Of a DNA stretch of 64,000 bases, positions 7,841 through 15,895 are shown one piece after another (position 1 is the stretch's first letter; the number at the start of each line of letters is the position of its first letter). The DNA is from Corynebacterium sp. ACRPO. Its GTDB lineage: Bacteria; Actinomycetota; Actinomycetes; Mycobacteriales; Mycobacteriaceae. The notes below the pieces were generated by a model. It searched no databases. It was not told the DNA's origin and was given only the letters and a program-made list of their open reading frames with translations. The stretch covers positions 1 to 64,000 of the forward strand of contig NZ_JAKRNE010000014.1 in the NCBI RefSeq assembly GCF_022347205.1, in the 5' to 3' direction. Position numbers and translations under genes: made by a program.

Positions 7841-8965
7841 TTAGGTTGAGGAGACAGTTCGGGGGCGGCGTCGCAAAACAATGAGGACGACGAACACGGG
7901 AACGCCCACAATCGCGGTGATGATGCCGACAGGCAGAATCGCCCCAGGCTGGATCAGCTTGGATACCACTGAGGCTGAGGTCAGCAAAAGCGCACCTGAG
8001 ATGATGGACGTGGTGAGGAAGAAGCGTTGGTCCTCACCAACGAGCATCCTGGCGATATGTGGGCCGACGAGTCCGATGAAACCAATTGTCCCGGCCATCG
8101 AAACGGCAGTTGCCGCCATAAGGGAGACTCCCACCAGCGTGTACGTGCGCAGCTTTGGGATATTGATACCCATGGACCTAGCGCGGTCGTCGCCCATTCG
8201 AAACGCGGTCAGCGTCCACGCATTGCGGTAGAAGTAAGCAATTCCGATTAGTGAGATGACCGCGAGAAGGCCGATCTGAGGCCACGTAGCGCGCGTAAGG
8301 CTGCCCAAGGTCCAGAAAACCACCTGCTCTAATTGGGTCTGCGAGGCGAGGTACTGCATTAGCGCTAGTAGAGCATCGAAGAGGAACACGATGGCTATGC
8401 CCAGCAGAATCATTCCCTCGGTACCAGAGCTCTTTGACCGAGAGAATAGGACGATCACCGCACAGGCCGCGAGGGCGAAGACCCAAGCACTGCCCGCCAT
8501 TCCCAGCGCTGCCCCGATTCCCGCCGCGGTGAATCCTGAGACGGTGGCAAAGGCTGCGCCAAAGCTCGCAGCGGCGGAAATGCCCAGCGTATAGGGCTCT
8601 GCCAAGGGGTTATCCAAGATGGTTTGCATCTCTGCGCCGGCAGCAGCGAGGGTGCCACCGATGAGCACCGCTGTGACGGTCATAGGCAGACGTATATCAA
8701 AGATGATCTGCCAGTCAATTGGGCGGGAATCGCTGGGGTGAAAGAGCACGTAGAGCGCCTCATTTGCGTTCAAACTGCTGCCGATGAGGAAATCTATGGC
8801 AATGGTGACGCATAGCAGGGCCGTAAGCCCTGCGATGATCGCTACCTTTCGCCTGCTAGCTGTTCGGTACCAGTTTGACCGGGGGCGTTGCCGTTGCGGG
8901 GTAGAGTTTTGGTCGTCCACCTCGCTTCCGGTGGCAATTGATTGCGCTCGTGCTCCGTGGCTCAT
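7841..8965 (-). CDS. FecCD-family iron-siderophore permease
   Basis: 374-residue integral membrane protein. A basic N-terminal tail of about 35 residues precedes the first helix (VAIIAGLTALLCVTIAIDFL), and about nine hydrophobic segments follow. Family hallmarks are DIRLPMTVTAVLIGGTLAAAG near residue 95-115, NPLAEPYTLGISAAASFGAA, and the C-terminal GTIGFIGLVGPHIARMLVG coupling region that contacts the ATPase. Only one FecCD gene is present, so the channel is presumably a homodimer. Its start overlaps the binding-protein stop (ATGA). Confidence 0.92.
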   Translation of the reverse strand: MSHGARAQSIATGSEVDDQNSTPQRQRPRSNWYRTASRRKVAIIAGLTALLCVTIAIDFLIGSSLNANEALYVLFHPSDSRPIDWQIIFDIRLPMTVTAVLIGGTLAAAGAEMQTILDNPLAEPYTLGISAAASFGAAFATVSGFTAAGIGAALGMAGSAWVFALAACAVIVLFSRSKSSGTEGMILLGIAIVFLFDALLALMQYLASQTQLEQVVFWTLGSLTRATWPQIGLLAVISLIGIAYFYRNAWTLTAFRMGDDRARSMGINIPKLRTYTLVGVSLMAATAVSMAGTIGFIGLVGPHIARMLVGEDQRFFLTTSIISGALLLTSASVVSKLIQPGAILPVGIITAIVGVPVFVVLIVLRRRPRTVSST

Positions 8966-10179
8966 GGCAAACCAGTCCAGAAGGTGCCGCTAGCCTCCAC
9001 AGGGAGGAATTTTTCATGTAGTTCTTCCAAATCGGCCTGCGGGTCGACATCGGAAAACAGGTCGGGGTGCATGGCTTTGGCAAACCACTCGATGGCTAGG
9101 TAGTTGTATGGGGAGTCGTAGAAGTGATGCCACGCAGCGTAGGCCCGCTTGTTCTTGACCGTCCGCATTTCCTTAAGGACAGGTTGCCCGTCAACAACGC
9201 GTTGGAAGTCTTTGGCTGCCTGTTCGGTGGACTCGTCGTAGCCCAGGGGTACAAAGCCATTCTTCTTTGGCTGCTGCTTGGCGCCGGTCCAGTCTGCGCC
9301 GGTGGCGATGATGACGTCTGGGTCTTTTTCAGCTAGCGCCTCGGGAGAGACTTGCCCCTGCTTGGCGTCGATCATATCGTCGCCCACGTTTTCGCCACCC
9401 GCTGCGTTAACAATTTGGGCTAGGTTGGACTTAGCGAAGGTAGAGCAGCAGTCGAAGTAGCCGGGAGCTCGCCAGAGGAAGGTCGGTGTGGGGGTGGCCT
9501 TGGCTTTTTCTAGGCGCTCCTGAACCATGTTCACCTTGGACTCATAGAACTCGGCATACTCTTCCGCTTCCTTCTCGTGGCCGAGTACCTTGCCGAGCAA
9601 GCGCACGCTCGGTGCGGTGTTCTTCACCGGGTCGGTAAAGTAATCGACGGTAACCGTGGGGATTCCGGCCTTTTCTAGACCGTCTACGATGCCAGCATCC
9701 TGGGCGGCTTCGAAGCTGCTTGCGGAGACAATGAAGACATCTGGACGGGAATTCAAAGCTTGCTCAACGGACATCGAGCCGTCGTAAACTTCACCAGTTT
9801 GCTCAATATCTTCGATCTCTGAGAATTTCTGTTCGTACTTCTTGTACGTGCCAGGGTCGTTCTGCTCCAGGTCATCTGGCCAGGCAACGATGCCCTGGAG
9901 CGGGTTTTCTTTGTTGAGGATGGATGTCGTGTAAAGCATCCGTTGCCCGCCCATGAGGACCCGATCGACGTTCTTCGGGACCTCGACTTCGCGCCCGAGA
10001 ATGTCGGTGATCTGTTGCTTTTCTCCGTCATCTGCGGTCTGTTGTTCATCGTTAGTGCTGCAGGCAGCGGTCATAAGGAGGGCAGTGGCGGTGACGGCTG
10101 AGGCGACTACGCGGGCCATTCGGTGGTGAGGGGCGCGTGGGGTTTTAAAACCGCGAGCCCTAGTTGTCGTGAGGGACAA
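8962..10179 (-). CDS. Iron-siderophore ABC transporter substrate-binding lipoprotein (FecB/FepB type)
   Basis: About 405-residue binding protein with a lipoprotein signal peptide ending in the lipobox LLMTAACS, so it is anchored to the outer face of the membrane. The mature part has the type III periplasmic-binding fold pattern: ITDILGREVEVPKNVDRVLM near the N-terminus, RPDVFIVSAS in the first lobe, and DPDVIIATGADW in the second. The start is uncertain. TTG at 10179 has AGAAAGGA 5 nt upstream and gives a long n-region. ATG at 10119 would give a more compact signal peptide. A frame to 10197 has no ribosome site. First gene of an iron-uptake unit controlled by the adjacent DtxR-like box. Confidence 0.88.
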   Translation of the reverse strand: MSLTTTRARGFKTPRAPHHRMARVVASAVTATALLMTAACSTNDEQQTADDGEKQQITDILGREVEVPKNVDRVLMGGQRMLYTTSILNKENPLQGIVAWPDDLEQNDPGTYKKYEQKFSEIEDIEQTGEVYDGSMSVEQALNSRPDVFIVSASSFEAAQDAGIVDGLEKAGIPTVTVDYFTDPVKNTAPSVRLLGKVLGHEKEAEEYAEFYESKVNMVQERLEKAKATPTPTFLWRAPGYFDCCSTFAKSNLAQIVNAAGGENVGDDMIDAKQGQVSPEALAEKDPDVIIATGADWTGAKQQPKKNGFVPLGYDESTEQAAKDFQRVVDGQPVLKEMRTVKNKRAYAAWHHFYDSPYNYLAIEWFAKAMHPDLFSDVDPQADLEELHEKFLPVEASGTFWTGLP

Positions 10180-10206
10180 GGCAATCCTTTCTTCCAAGTG
10201 GATCTA

Positions 10207-10225
10207 TTAGGTTAGCCATACCTTT
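10207..10225. promoter_or_regulatory. DtxR-type iron box upstream of the siderophore transporter
   Basis: TTAGGTTAGCCATACCTTT matches the corynebacterial DtxR consensus TTAGGTTAGCCTAACCTAA at 15 of 19 positions by hand count. It lies 28 bp upstream of the TTG start of the binding-protein gene, where DtxR with Fe2+ would block transcription. Confidence 0.75.
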
Positions 10226-10271
10226 GTTTATCTACAATGGGTGATGAAACTTTTACCCCCCAACATTCCCG

Positions 10272-11651
10272 TTAAGTCAGTTCATTCAGTCGGCGGGAAT
10301 ATGTGCGTAGCAGCAGTACCGCCGTGGTTGCGAAACCCATGATGAGTCCTAACCAGACGCCATATCCTTCCCATCCGAGGAGCTTTCCAAATATCAGAAT
10401 CCCGGGGACGCCAACCAGCCAGTACCCGACGAGGGTGCAGCGTAGCCCTGAGGTGGTGTCTTTCAGGCCTCTCAGTAGGCCCACTGCCACGTTTTGGATT
10501 CCTTTGGCGAACTGTTGCAGTACCGCGAGACATAGGAGCAGGACGGCAATGTGAAAGGTGGTGGGATCTGCCTCTTTTAAGAAAGGATGCAGTACCCACC
10601 TGCCCAACAGAAGCCACAGCGCGCCCATTATTCCCAGATACGTGACCACGACGAACAATATGCGTCGGGTAATCTCGCGCACTGAGTCGGCACTCTCGGC
10701 CCGAGCCCTTGTGATCAGCACCGAGCCGCCGTGAGAAAAGCCGATGCACACTTGGTAAACGATGTACGCCAGTTGGTTCACAATATTGTGCGCCGCTAGC
10801 ATCTGTGGGCTAAAGGTCCCCATCACTAAACCGGCGATGGTTGTTATTGCAGCCTCCGAGCCATAGGTCAGACTGACTGGTACCCCGAGGCGGACGAGGC
10901 GGCAGATAGTCTCCCCATCTCCTTTACACGGAAGGATGTGGAAATAGGGCTGTAGCTCGGGAATGCGCAGTACCACAATCCGGAAGGCCAGGAAGGTAAG
11001 CAGTTGGATGACAGTTGTAGAAAGCCCGATGCCCGCTACCTTCCAGTGATCCGAGGCTGCCCATGTCATAAATAACCAGTTCAATGCGATATTTATAAAT
11101 ATCGATATCAGCGTGATGGTTAACAGGGAGCCGGGTTTTCGCATGCCCACGGCGAATTGGCGCAGGACGTTGAGCCACATCATCGGGACTAACCCGGGTG
11201 CGAGCGCAAGGGTCATGGCGAAGGTGAGTTGGGCAACGTGCTTGTCGATGGGCAGAACAAGGACCAATCCGCCTAGGGCGATGACCAGTAACGCGCCGAG
11301 AATTGCAGTGCCAGTGGCCACCGCGAAGGAGGAGCGCACAGCCCGCCGGATCTGTTCTGCTCCCGCCTCGCAATTTTGACAAGAGGTTTTCTCTTTTTCC
11401 ATTTTTGCTGCTGCTTCAGCCACAAGATTTGCCCCGGCCGTCACCATGCCCACGCACATCGTGCGGATCTGGTTGTAAAGCTGCATCGCTAGGCCGCCGC
11501 CGGCTATCGCCAGTACGCCCACGGACTGCAGCATCAATACGTCCGTGGTGGTCAATGCAACTCCGGCGAGTTGTACTCCAGCGATGGGAAGGGAAATTCC
11601 CAGAACTTCGCGATATTTCCGGATGGATTTCAACCTCGCAGCCACCTTCAA
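10272..11651 (-). CDS. MATE-family efflux transporter
   Basis: 459-residue membrane protein of the MATE (MOP superfamily) type with about 12 predicted helices in two halves. The first half starts ISLPIAGVQLAGVALTTTDV and the second VSLTYGSEAAITTIAGLVMG, with QLYNQIRTMCVGMVTAGANL as a family-like loop. It sits just upstream of, and in the same direction as, a siderophore importer, and a DtxR-like box with a leftward TATAAT lies upstream at about 12000. Siderophore export is therefore plausible, although drug export (NorM/DinF type) cannot be excluded. The TTG start at 11651 lacks a clear ribosome site, so the N-terminus is uncertain. Confidence 0.85.
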   Translation of the reverse strand: MKVAARLKSIRKYREVLGISLPIAGVQLAGVALTTTDVLMLQSVGVLAIAGGGLAMQLYNQIRTMCVGMVTAGANLVAEAAAKMEKEKTSCQNCEAGAEQIRRAVRSSFAVATGTAILGALLVIALGGLVLVLPIDKHVAQLTFAMTLALAPGLVPMMWLNVLRQFAVGMRKPGSLLTITLISIFINIALNWLFMTWAASDHWKVAGIGLSTTVIQLLTFLAFRIVVLRIPELQPYFHILPCKGDGETICRLVRLGVPVSLTYGSEAAITTIAGLVMGTFSPQMLAAHNIVNQLAYIVYQVCIGFSHGGSVLITRARAESADSVREITRRILFVVVTYLGIMGALWLLLGRWVLHPFLKEADPTTFHIAVLLLCLAVLQQFAKGIQNVAVGLLRGLKDTTSGLRCTLVGYWLVGVPGILIFGKLLGWEGYGVWLGLIMGFATTAVLLLRTYSRRLNELT

Positions 11652-11987
11652 CTTCGGACTAACATTCGTCTCGGCCCTCGCTTCTCATCTTCTAAACCTC
11701 GCCCATTTTGGCGGCTGGTCTCCAATGTGCTGCGGTTTCTAGCGGTAGATACGCAGCACATCCGATTCATTTGCGGCCTCCAGGCCGTTGAAGCGAATGG
11801 CGCTGCGATACATCTGCACCAAAGTTGCAATCGGACGCTGCCGTCTGCACCATGGAAATTAGTGGTTCGCCCCTGCGGATTCAGCTGGTGCTGGCCGATG
11901 CCCCAGCGGTACCACCGTTGGTTGAGACCGAATCCCGTTCAGGGCTGGTGTTTGCAGCGGCAGAGACTCCCTTCGGAAAGTATAAAG
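11652..11987. other. Non-coding stretch or gene relic upstream of the MATE gene
   Basis: About 335 bp without a convincing gene. On the plus strand an open frame 11852-11998 starts at ATG and encodes 48 residues (LRIQLVLADAPAVPPLVETE then FAAAETPFGKYKDYT). It has no ribosome site and could be the 3' end of a lost gene. On the minus strand this would be an unusually long 5' leader for the MATE gene if the promoter at about 11990 is used. No hairpin of note was found. Confidence 0.3.
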
Positions 11988-12018
11988 ATTATACCTAGTT
12001 TAGGTAAGGCTACCATAA
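11988..12018 (-). promoter_or_regulatory. DtxR-type iron box with leftward -10 element
   Basis: TTAGGTAAGGCTACCATAA at 12000-12018 matches the DtxR consensus at 15 of 19 positions. On the minus strand TATAAT (11993-11988) follows it, so the box covers the -35 region of a leftward promoter. That promoter would read toward the MATE gene. To the right, a purine-rich AGGTGGAAGGAG (12045-12056) resembling a ribosome site sits directly before the IS6 copy at 12064. This suggests that a rightward iron-regulated gene lost its body at the IS. Confidence 0.6.
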
Positions 12019-12063
12019 TTGAAGATTTCCACTTCAAACACTTCAGGTGGAAGGAGTGTGAAG

Positions 12064-12906
12064 GGTGCTGTTGCAAAGTTGGGGCAGTAGAAAGACCGGC
12101 GTGAAATAATCAGAGCCATGGGCATCTTCTCCGGTCGGCATTTCCCCCGTGACATCATCCTGTGGGCGGTGCGGTGGTACTGCCGCTACGGCGTGAGCTA
12201 CCGCGACCTCGAAGAAATGATGACCGAGCGGGGTGCGCCAGTCGATCACACCACGATCTACCGCTGGGTGCAGAAATACGCCCCTGAGCTGGATAAGCAC
12301 ACTCGCTGGTACCGGCAGGTACCCGACTGGCAGGCCCAGTCCTGGCGGGTGGATGAGACCTATATCCGGGTCGGCGGCACGTGGTGCTATCTCTACCGGG
12401 CTATTACCGCCGGTGGGCAGACCTTAGACTTCTACCTCTCACCAAAACGGAATGTGGCTGCGGCCAAGCGTTTCCTGGCCAAGACGCTGCGATCGAATAC
12501 GACAGCCGGGTCCCCGCGGGTCATCAACACCGACAAGGCACCAGCTCTGGCCAAGGCAATATCCGAGCTGAAGGCGGAGGGAATCTGCCCTCAGACGGTG
12601 GAGCACCGGCAGGTGAAATACCTGAACAACGTTCTCGAGGGAGATCATGGCCGACTTAAAAGAATCCTGGGACCGAAGGGGGCGTTCAAAAACCGAATTT
12701 CCGCCTACCGGACGTTGAAAGGGATGGAAGCGATGCATTCATTACGGAAAGGTCAGGGCACGATGTTTGCTTATGGGCACCCCAATCCGGACGCGGTGAT
12801 CGTCAACCGGGTCTTCGAGACGGCCTGAGAACGCCGGCACGCAGCGGCCATCAGGAAATGAGAAACTGGGTCGTCTCGGCTCTCCGCCCAACTTTGCAAC
12901 AGCACC
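12064..12906 (+). mobile_element. IS6-family insertion sequence (IS1628-like), copy B
   Basis: An 843-bp element with near-perfect terminal inverted repeats. The left begins GGTGCTGTTGCAAAGTTGGG (12064). The right ends ...AACTTTGCAACAGCACC (12906). The flanking 8-mers GTGTGAAG and TTCTCCTG differ, so no target duplication is present. It lies in the same orientation as copy A at 146-986 and is identical over its overlap to the fragment at 1-145. Together the copies bracket the erm(X)-SMR-siderophore segment and could support IS6-type mobilisation of it. Confidence 0.93.
12118..12828 (+). CDS. IS6-family transposase (copy B)
   Basis: 236-residue DDE transposase, intact, with the same architecture as the copy at 200-910: HTH at about residues 42-54, first Asp in WRVDETYIRVGG, second in NTDKAPAL and Glu in VLEGDHGRLKR. 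Differences from copy A are spread along the protein (for example H9, D12, A40, H56 and N139 in this copy), so it is a diverged isoform rather than a recent duplicate of copy A. The ATG at 12118 lies 54 bp inside the left end, as expected for compact IS6 elements. Confidence 0.93.
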   Translation: MGIFSGRHFPRDIILWAVRWYCRYGVSYRDLEEMMTERGAPVDHTTIYRWVQKYAPELDKHTRWYRQVPDWQAQSWRVDETYIRVGGTWCYLYRAITAGGQTLDFYLSPKRNVAAAKRFLAKTLRSNTTAGSPRVINTDKAPALAKAISELKAEGICPQTVEHRQVKYLNNVLEGDHGRLKRILGPKGAFKNRISAYRTLKGMEAMHSLRKGQGTMFAYGHPNPDAVIVNRVFETA

Positions 12907-13047
12907 TTCTCCTGTTATGAAACCCTCGCAATACAGATCGGCCACTCATCCAGTTTGTATTTCATATCATGCATATGAGCATTCCCTTCGTTAATTAGAG
13001 AAGGTACTTTTAGGATAAGTACTTTTCTACAAGTGGGAGACTCTATC

Positions 13048-13659
13048 GTGCGGAAATACTGGACCAAAAACGCACTAGGCAAGACAATGGCTGCTCTACT
13101 TCTAATGGCTAATTTGTCTCAACCAGCTGCCAATGCATCTACCTCTGCCCCTACAGAAGATTTCGGGGTAATCCCAGGAACAGTGGAAAGCTATGACTCT
13201 ACAGCGGAGGAAATCTTGACAGAAGCTGCCGCTTCGAAGAACCTCGACACTTCTGTCGACTCGGAATTATCTTTCTTTGGAAATAAAGGCCCTTACACTA
13301 TCGTGTCGCAGTGGACGGATAAAAATGGAAAGCTGGTTTACCTTCGGGAAAAGGCTCGGGCGAAAAACCAGAACAAACACGGTCTATCCATTCGTGCTTC
13401 ACAAGCTTCAACAAAATATGCGCCAAAAATTAAGCGCTCCGGCGACCGCTATGAATATCGCCTGCCCATGGATCATATTTCCTGCTCAGGTTGGGGACCT
13501 TTTAAGAAGTGCCGGAAAGTTGAAACCACAGACATATTAACGGTGGTTGGCTTCAACAAGATAAGGGACGGCAAACCTTACGGAGTTGTAACCACCCACT
13601 GTCTTGGCTACCAAGGCCGTTGCCCGCAATGGATTATCAATTCACCGCAGATTAAATAG
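13048..13659 (+). CDS. Secreted protein of unknown function
   Basis: 203 residues with a clear Sec signal peptide: a basic N-terminus (RKYWTKNALGKT), then MAALLLMANLSQPAANAS with probable cleavage after ANA. The mature part is polar and basic, with four Cys in two groups (SCSGWGPFKKC and THCLGYQGRC) that could form disulfides outside the cell. The GTG start at 13048 is chosen because GGGAG lies 8 nt upstream; an in-frame GTG at 13033 has none. I do not recognise the family. The DNA is visibly more A+T-rich than the core genes and sits next to an IS, which points to transfer. A pentapeptide-repeat gene follows after 3 bp, so the two are probably co-transcribed. Confidence 0.75.
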   Translation: MRKYWTKNALGKTMAALLLMANLSQPAANASTSAPTEDFGVIPGTVESYDSTAEEILTEAAASKNLDTSVDSELSFFGNKGPYTIVSQWTDKNGKLVYLREKARAKNQNKHGLSIRASQASTKYAPKIKRSGDRYEYRLPMDHISCSGWGPFKKCRKVETTDILTVVGFNKIRDGKPYGVVTTHCLGYQGRCPQWIINSPQIK

Positions 13660-13662
13660 CAA

Positions 13663-14007
13663 ATGTACAAAACGATGCCTCAATCGTGGGCCACGGAGCT
13701 CGCTGGGAAAGACATTTCCGGGAAAGATATGTCCAACTATGACCTGACGGATATCAATCTCGAAGGAAGCATATGCAAAGGATGCTCGTTTCGCGGCTCC
13801 ATGGTGGCATGGGCTAACTTGAAATCGGCAGATTTCACCGACGCAGATTTTACGAACGCAATTCTTAGCGAGTCAGACCTTCGTGGAGCGACATTAACGC
13901 GCGCGAATTTTACGAACGCATATCTGGTACCTGTTACCGCCAGTCCAAGGCAATTCTCTGAATGTACAGGTTTGGATGCAAGTAATGCGATACTTTATAG
14001 CCCCTGA
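13663..14007 (+). CDS. Pentapeptide-repeat protein
   Basis: 114-residue protein. From about residue 20 to 90 it shows repeating A(D/N)LXX-type units: YDLTDINLEG, then CSFRGSMVAWANLKSADFTD, ADFTNAILSESDLRGATLTR and ANFTNAYL. This predicts a short right-handed beta-helix of about three to four coils. No signal peptide or membrane segment is seen, so it should be cytoplasmic. The start is 3 bp after the stop of the secreted-protein gene and has no ribosome site of its own, so translational coupling is likely. Pentapeptide proteins can mimic DNA (Qnr, MfpA) or act as partners or immunity proteins. No specific role can be assigned here. Confidence 0.8.
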   Translation: MYKTMPQSWATELAGKDISGKDMSNYDLTDINLEGSICKGCSFRGSMVAWANLKSADFTDADFTNAILSESDLRGATLTRANFTNAYLVPVTASPRQFSECTGLDASNAILYSP

Positions 14008-14110
14008 TTGCGCCTACATGAATTCCGTTCAAGCCCTACGGTGTATCGGGCGTTGAAAAACGCATAGCTACCGCGATGGGGCGGGTGAATATACGCCCCA
14101 CAGTACATGC

Positions 14111-14154
14111 CGTATGTTTAGGCACATGGCACGGCATACGCTTTAGCATATGTC
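14111..14154 (+). repeat. Double palindrome, left inverted copy
   Basis: This stretch holds two adjoining palindromic units, one around GTATGTTTAGGCACATG and one CATACGCTTTAGCATATG (14135-14152). Its reverse complement aligns along nearly its whole length with 14853-14899. ATGCCGT/ACGGCAT arms (14107-14113 and 14131-14137) add another hairpin. The pair brackets about 700 bp with a small-peptide gene. They could be element ends, recombinase sites or binding sites for a dimeric protein. Confidence 0.6.
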
Positions 14155-14349
14155 CACCCATATGTAGTCCTACCTGCGGGTTCGTATGCTTATTCTCAAC
14201 CCGTAGGCGAGGAAATCAGCAGACTTGAGGGCGGCTACGAGTGTCTCTGTGCATGTTTTCCCTCGTGCATAACTTTATAAAGGCGGAGGTGGAATCATGC
14301 TTCTAGGTCTCGTCAGGGGTGGCTGCTAGCGTTAGTGCTGGTTCACAAT

Positions 14350-14377
14350 CACACCCCGCTACTTGTGGTGGGGTGTG
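14350..14377 (+). ncRNA. Strong hairpin in the leader of the 49-residue peptide gene
   Basis: CACACCCC (14350-14357) and GGGGTGTG (14370-14377) form an 8-bp GC-rich stem with a 12-nt loop, about 110 nt upstream of the peptide start. It is not followed by a T-run, so it is not an obvious terminator. The stretch 14155-14487 otherwise shows no gene. This may be a structured 5' leader. Confidence 0.4.
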
Positions 14378-14487
14378 GGCGTGACTTCCTCGTCGGTGCG
14401 CGGTAAGGCCCGCGCGTGACGTGGGCTGTCTCGCGCGCCGTTTTTCAGGCGAGCGGACAACCCTACGACGTAAAAGGGAGGTAGACA

Positions 14488-14637
14488 ATGGGTAAGCACT
14501 CATTGGATACACCCGGTCGCAAAAGAAAAGACCTTGACGCCACGAAGCTTAGCCGGCTCGATGTGGCAATCAAGGTGATAACACTTGCGACCGTAACAGT
14601 GAAGCTCATTGCAGTGACGCTTCACGTGGGTCTTTAG
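14488..14637 (+). CDS. Small hydrophobic peptide (49 residues), unknown function
   Basis: ATG at 14488 has the strong ribosome site GGGAGG 6 nt upstream. The frame encodes 49 residues: a basic, polar N-terminus (HSLDTPGRKRKDLDATKL) and a hydrophobic C-terminal half (VAIKVITLATVTVKLIAVTL) that could form one membrane helix. A strong intrinsic terminator starts 6 bp after the stop. A good ribosome site, a complete frame and a terminator make real expression likely. It resembles small toxin or holin-like peptides in layout, but I recognise no family. It lies midway between the inverted double palindromes at 14111 and 14899. Confidence 0.6.
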   Translation: MGKHSLDTPGRKRKDLDATKLSRLDVAIKVITLATVTVKLIAVTLHVGL

Positions 14638-14643
14638 GCCCGA

Positions 14644-14680
14644 GGGTCTCAACGAGTGGCCGCTCGTTGGGGCCCTTTTT
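14644..14680 (+). terminator. Intrinsic terminator after the small-peptide gene
   Basis: GGGTCTCAACGAG (14644-14656) pairs with CTCGTTGGGGCCC (14663-14675) using two G-U pairs, and TTTTT follows. From here to 14852 I see no gene. Confidence 0.85.
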
Positions 14681-14852
14681 ATTGTGCAGCCGCAATTCAG
14701 GGATGAACTGTGCTGTCACTTTTAGGCTAATGCGCGCGCGAAGGTTTCGCAATACTCCCACACCGAGGCCGTAGCTACCTTTTCTCTACTGCGGGTAGAA
14801 ATCTGCGTAGTCGTTCGCCCCACCTCTGTACGCCCGCGAGGCCCACCTTATG

Positions 14853-14899
14853 GCAGAACATATGTTATAGCGTATGTTCCGCCATATGCTAAAGCATAT
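14853..14899 (-). repeat. Double palindrome, right inverted copy
   Basis: It contains GAACATATGTT...CGTATGTTC (about 14857-14879) and the near-perfect palindrome CATATGCTAAAGCATATG (14883-14900). Read on the minus strand it aligns with 14111-14154. The match is imperfect (about 80 percent by eye) but collinear through both palindromes, so the two copies share an origin. Confidence 0.6.
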
Positions 14900-14986
14900 G
14901 TGTGCTAATTAATGGATCTACCTGCCCATTCGTTCAGATAGCTGGGCGGAAAACATTGAAACGTCCTGGGTTTGGTTCCGCTTCTT

Positions 14987-15895
14987 TTACGGCCCTGTGT
15001 TGATGGGCTCGGTGAGATAGTACTCGGTTTCTACTTCTTGTGGGGTGGCGTAGTCCAACGCCTCGTGAAGACGTTTGGTGTTCCACCAGTGCACCCACCG
15101 CAGGGTGGCTAGCTCGACTTCTCCTACTGATGTCCACGGGCCTTGAGGATGGATAAGTTCAGCCTTGTAGAGACCGTTAACTGTCTCGGCCAGCGCGTTG
15201 TCATAGGAATCTCCGACTGTGCCGACACTCGGCCGGATCTCGGCTTCGGCCAGTGCGGTGGAGTATTTCAGTGACACGTACTGACTTCCCCGGTCACTGT
15301 GGTGTATCAGCTGGTCGCCGTGGATTCGCCCTGCAGTCGTTAACGCATGTTCCAGTGCCTCCATCGGCAGCGCATCAGTGCGCATCGTAAATCGGGTGGC
15401 AACACCGACTATTTTGCGGCTGTAGACGTCAATGACAAACGCGGTGTAGGCGAATCCTGACAGGGTGCGAACATAGGTAATGTCGGCGACCCAAAGTCGC
15501 CCAGGTGCTGTGGCCCGGAAGTTTCGCTGCACAAGATCCGGACGATGATCCGGCACCTTAGGGCTGATCGTGGTCACCGGGGTGCGTCCACGTCGTCGAC
15601 CAGACACACCTGCAAGTTTCATCAGACGTGCGGTCTTGTCGCGGCCGATATGAAAGCCCTCACGGTTCATGGCGTGCCACATCTTGCGGATGCCGTAGAC
15701 CGAGAAGTTTTCCGCATGGACGCGCTGAATCTCTGGGATAAGCAGTCTATCGCTTAAGGCCCTCGCACTCGGGGCGCGGGTGGTGGCTTTACGGTAGCCG
15801 CGGGAGGTGATGAATCCACGGTCTGCTTGTTTCAGAACACGGCAGATGGCCTCGACCCCAAATTGTTCCTTGTACTCGTCGATGTAGGAGATCAT
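14987..15895 (-). CDS. IS3-family transposase OrfB
   Basis: 302-residue integrase-type catalytic part. An N-terminal HTH_21 region (FITSRGYRKATTRAPSARAL, then SVYGIRKMWHAMNREGFHIG) is followed by the DDE core: Asp in [20 protein letters not shown] (about residue 142), Asp in IHHSDRGSQYVSL (about 207) and Glu in NALAETVNGLYKAELIH (about 242). The frame is open and full length. In intact elements the OrfAB fusion is made by -1 frameshifting from orfA. Here orfA carries an additional lesion, so OrfB may be silent. Confidence 0.92.
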   Translation of the reverse strand: MISYIDEYKEQFGVEAICRVLKQADRGFITSRGYRKATTRAPSARALSDRLLIPEIQRVHAENFSVYGIRKMWHAMNREGFHIGRDKTARLMKLAGVSGRRRGRTPVTTISPKVPDHRPDLVQRNFRATAPGRLWVADITYVRTLSGFAYTAFVIDVYSRKIVGVATRFTMRTDALPMEALEHALTTAGRIHGDQLIHHSDRGSQYVSLKYSTALAEAEIRPSVGTVGDSYDNALAETVNGLYKAELIHPQGPWTSVGEVELATLRWVHWWNTKRLHEALDYATPQEVETEYYLTEPINTGP

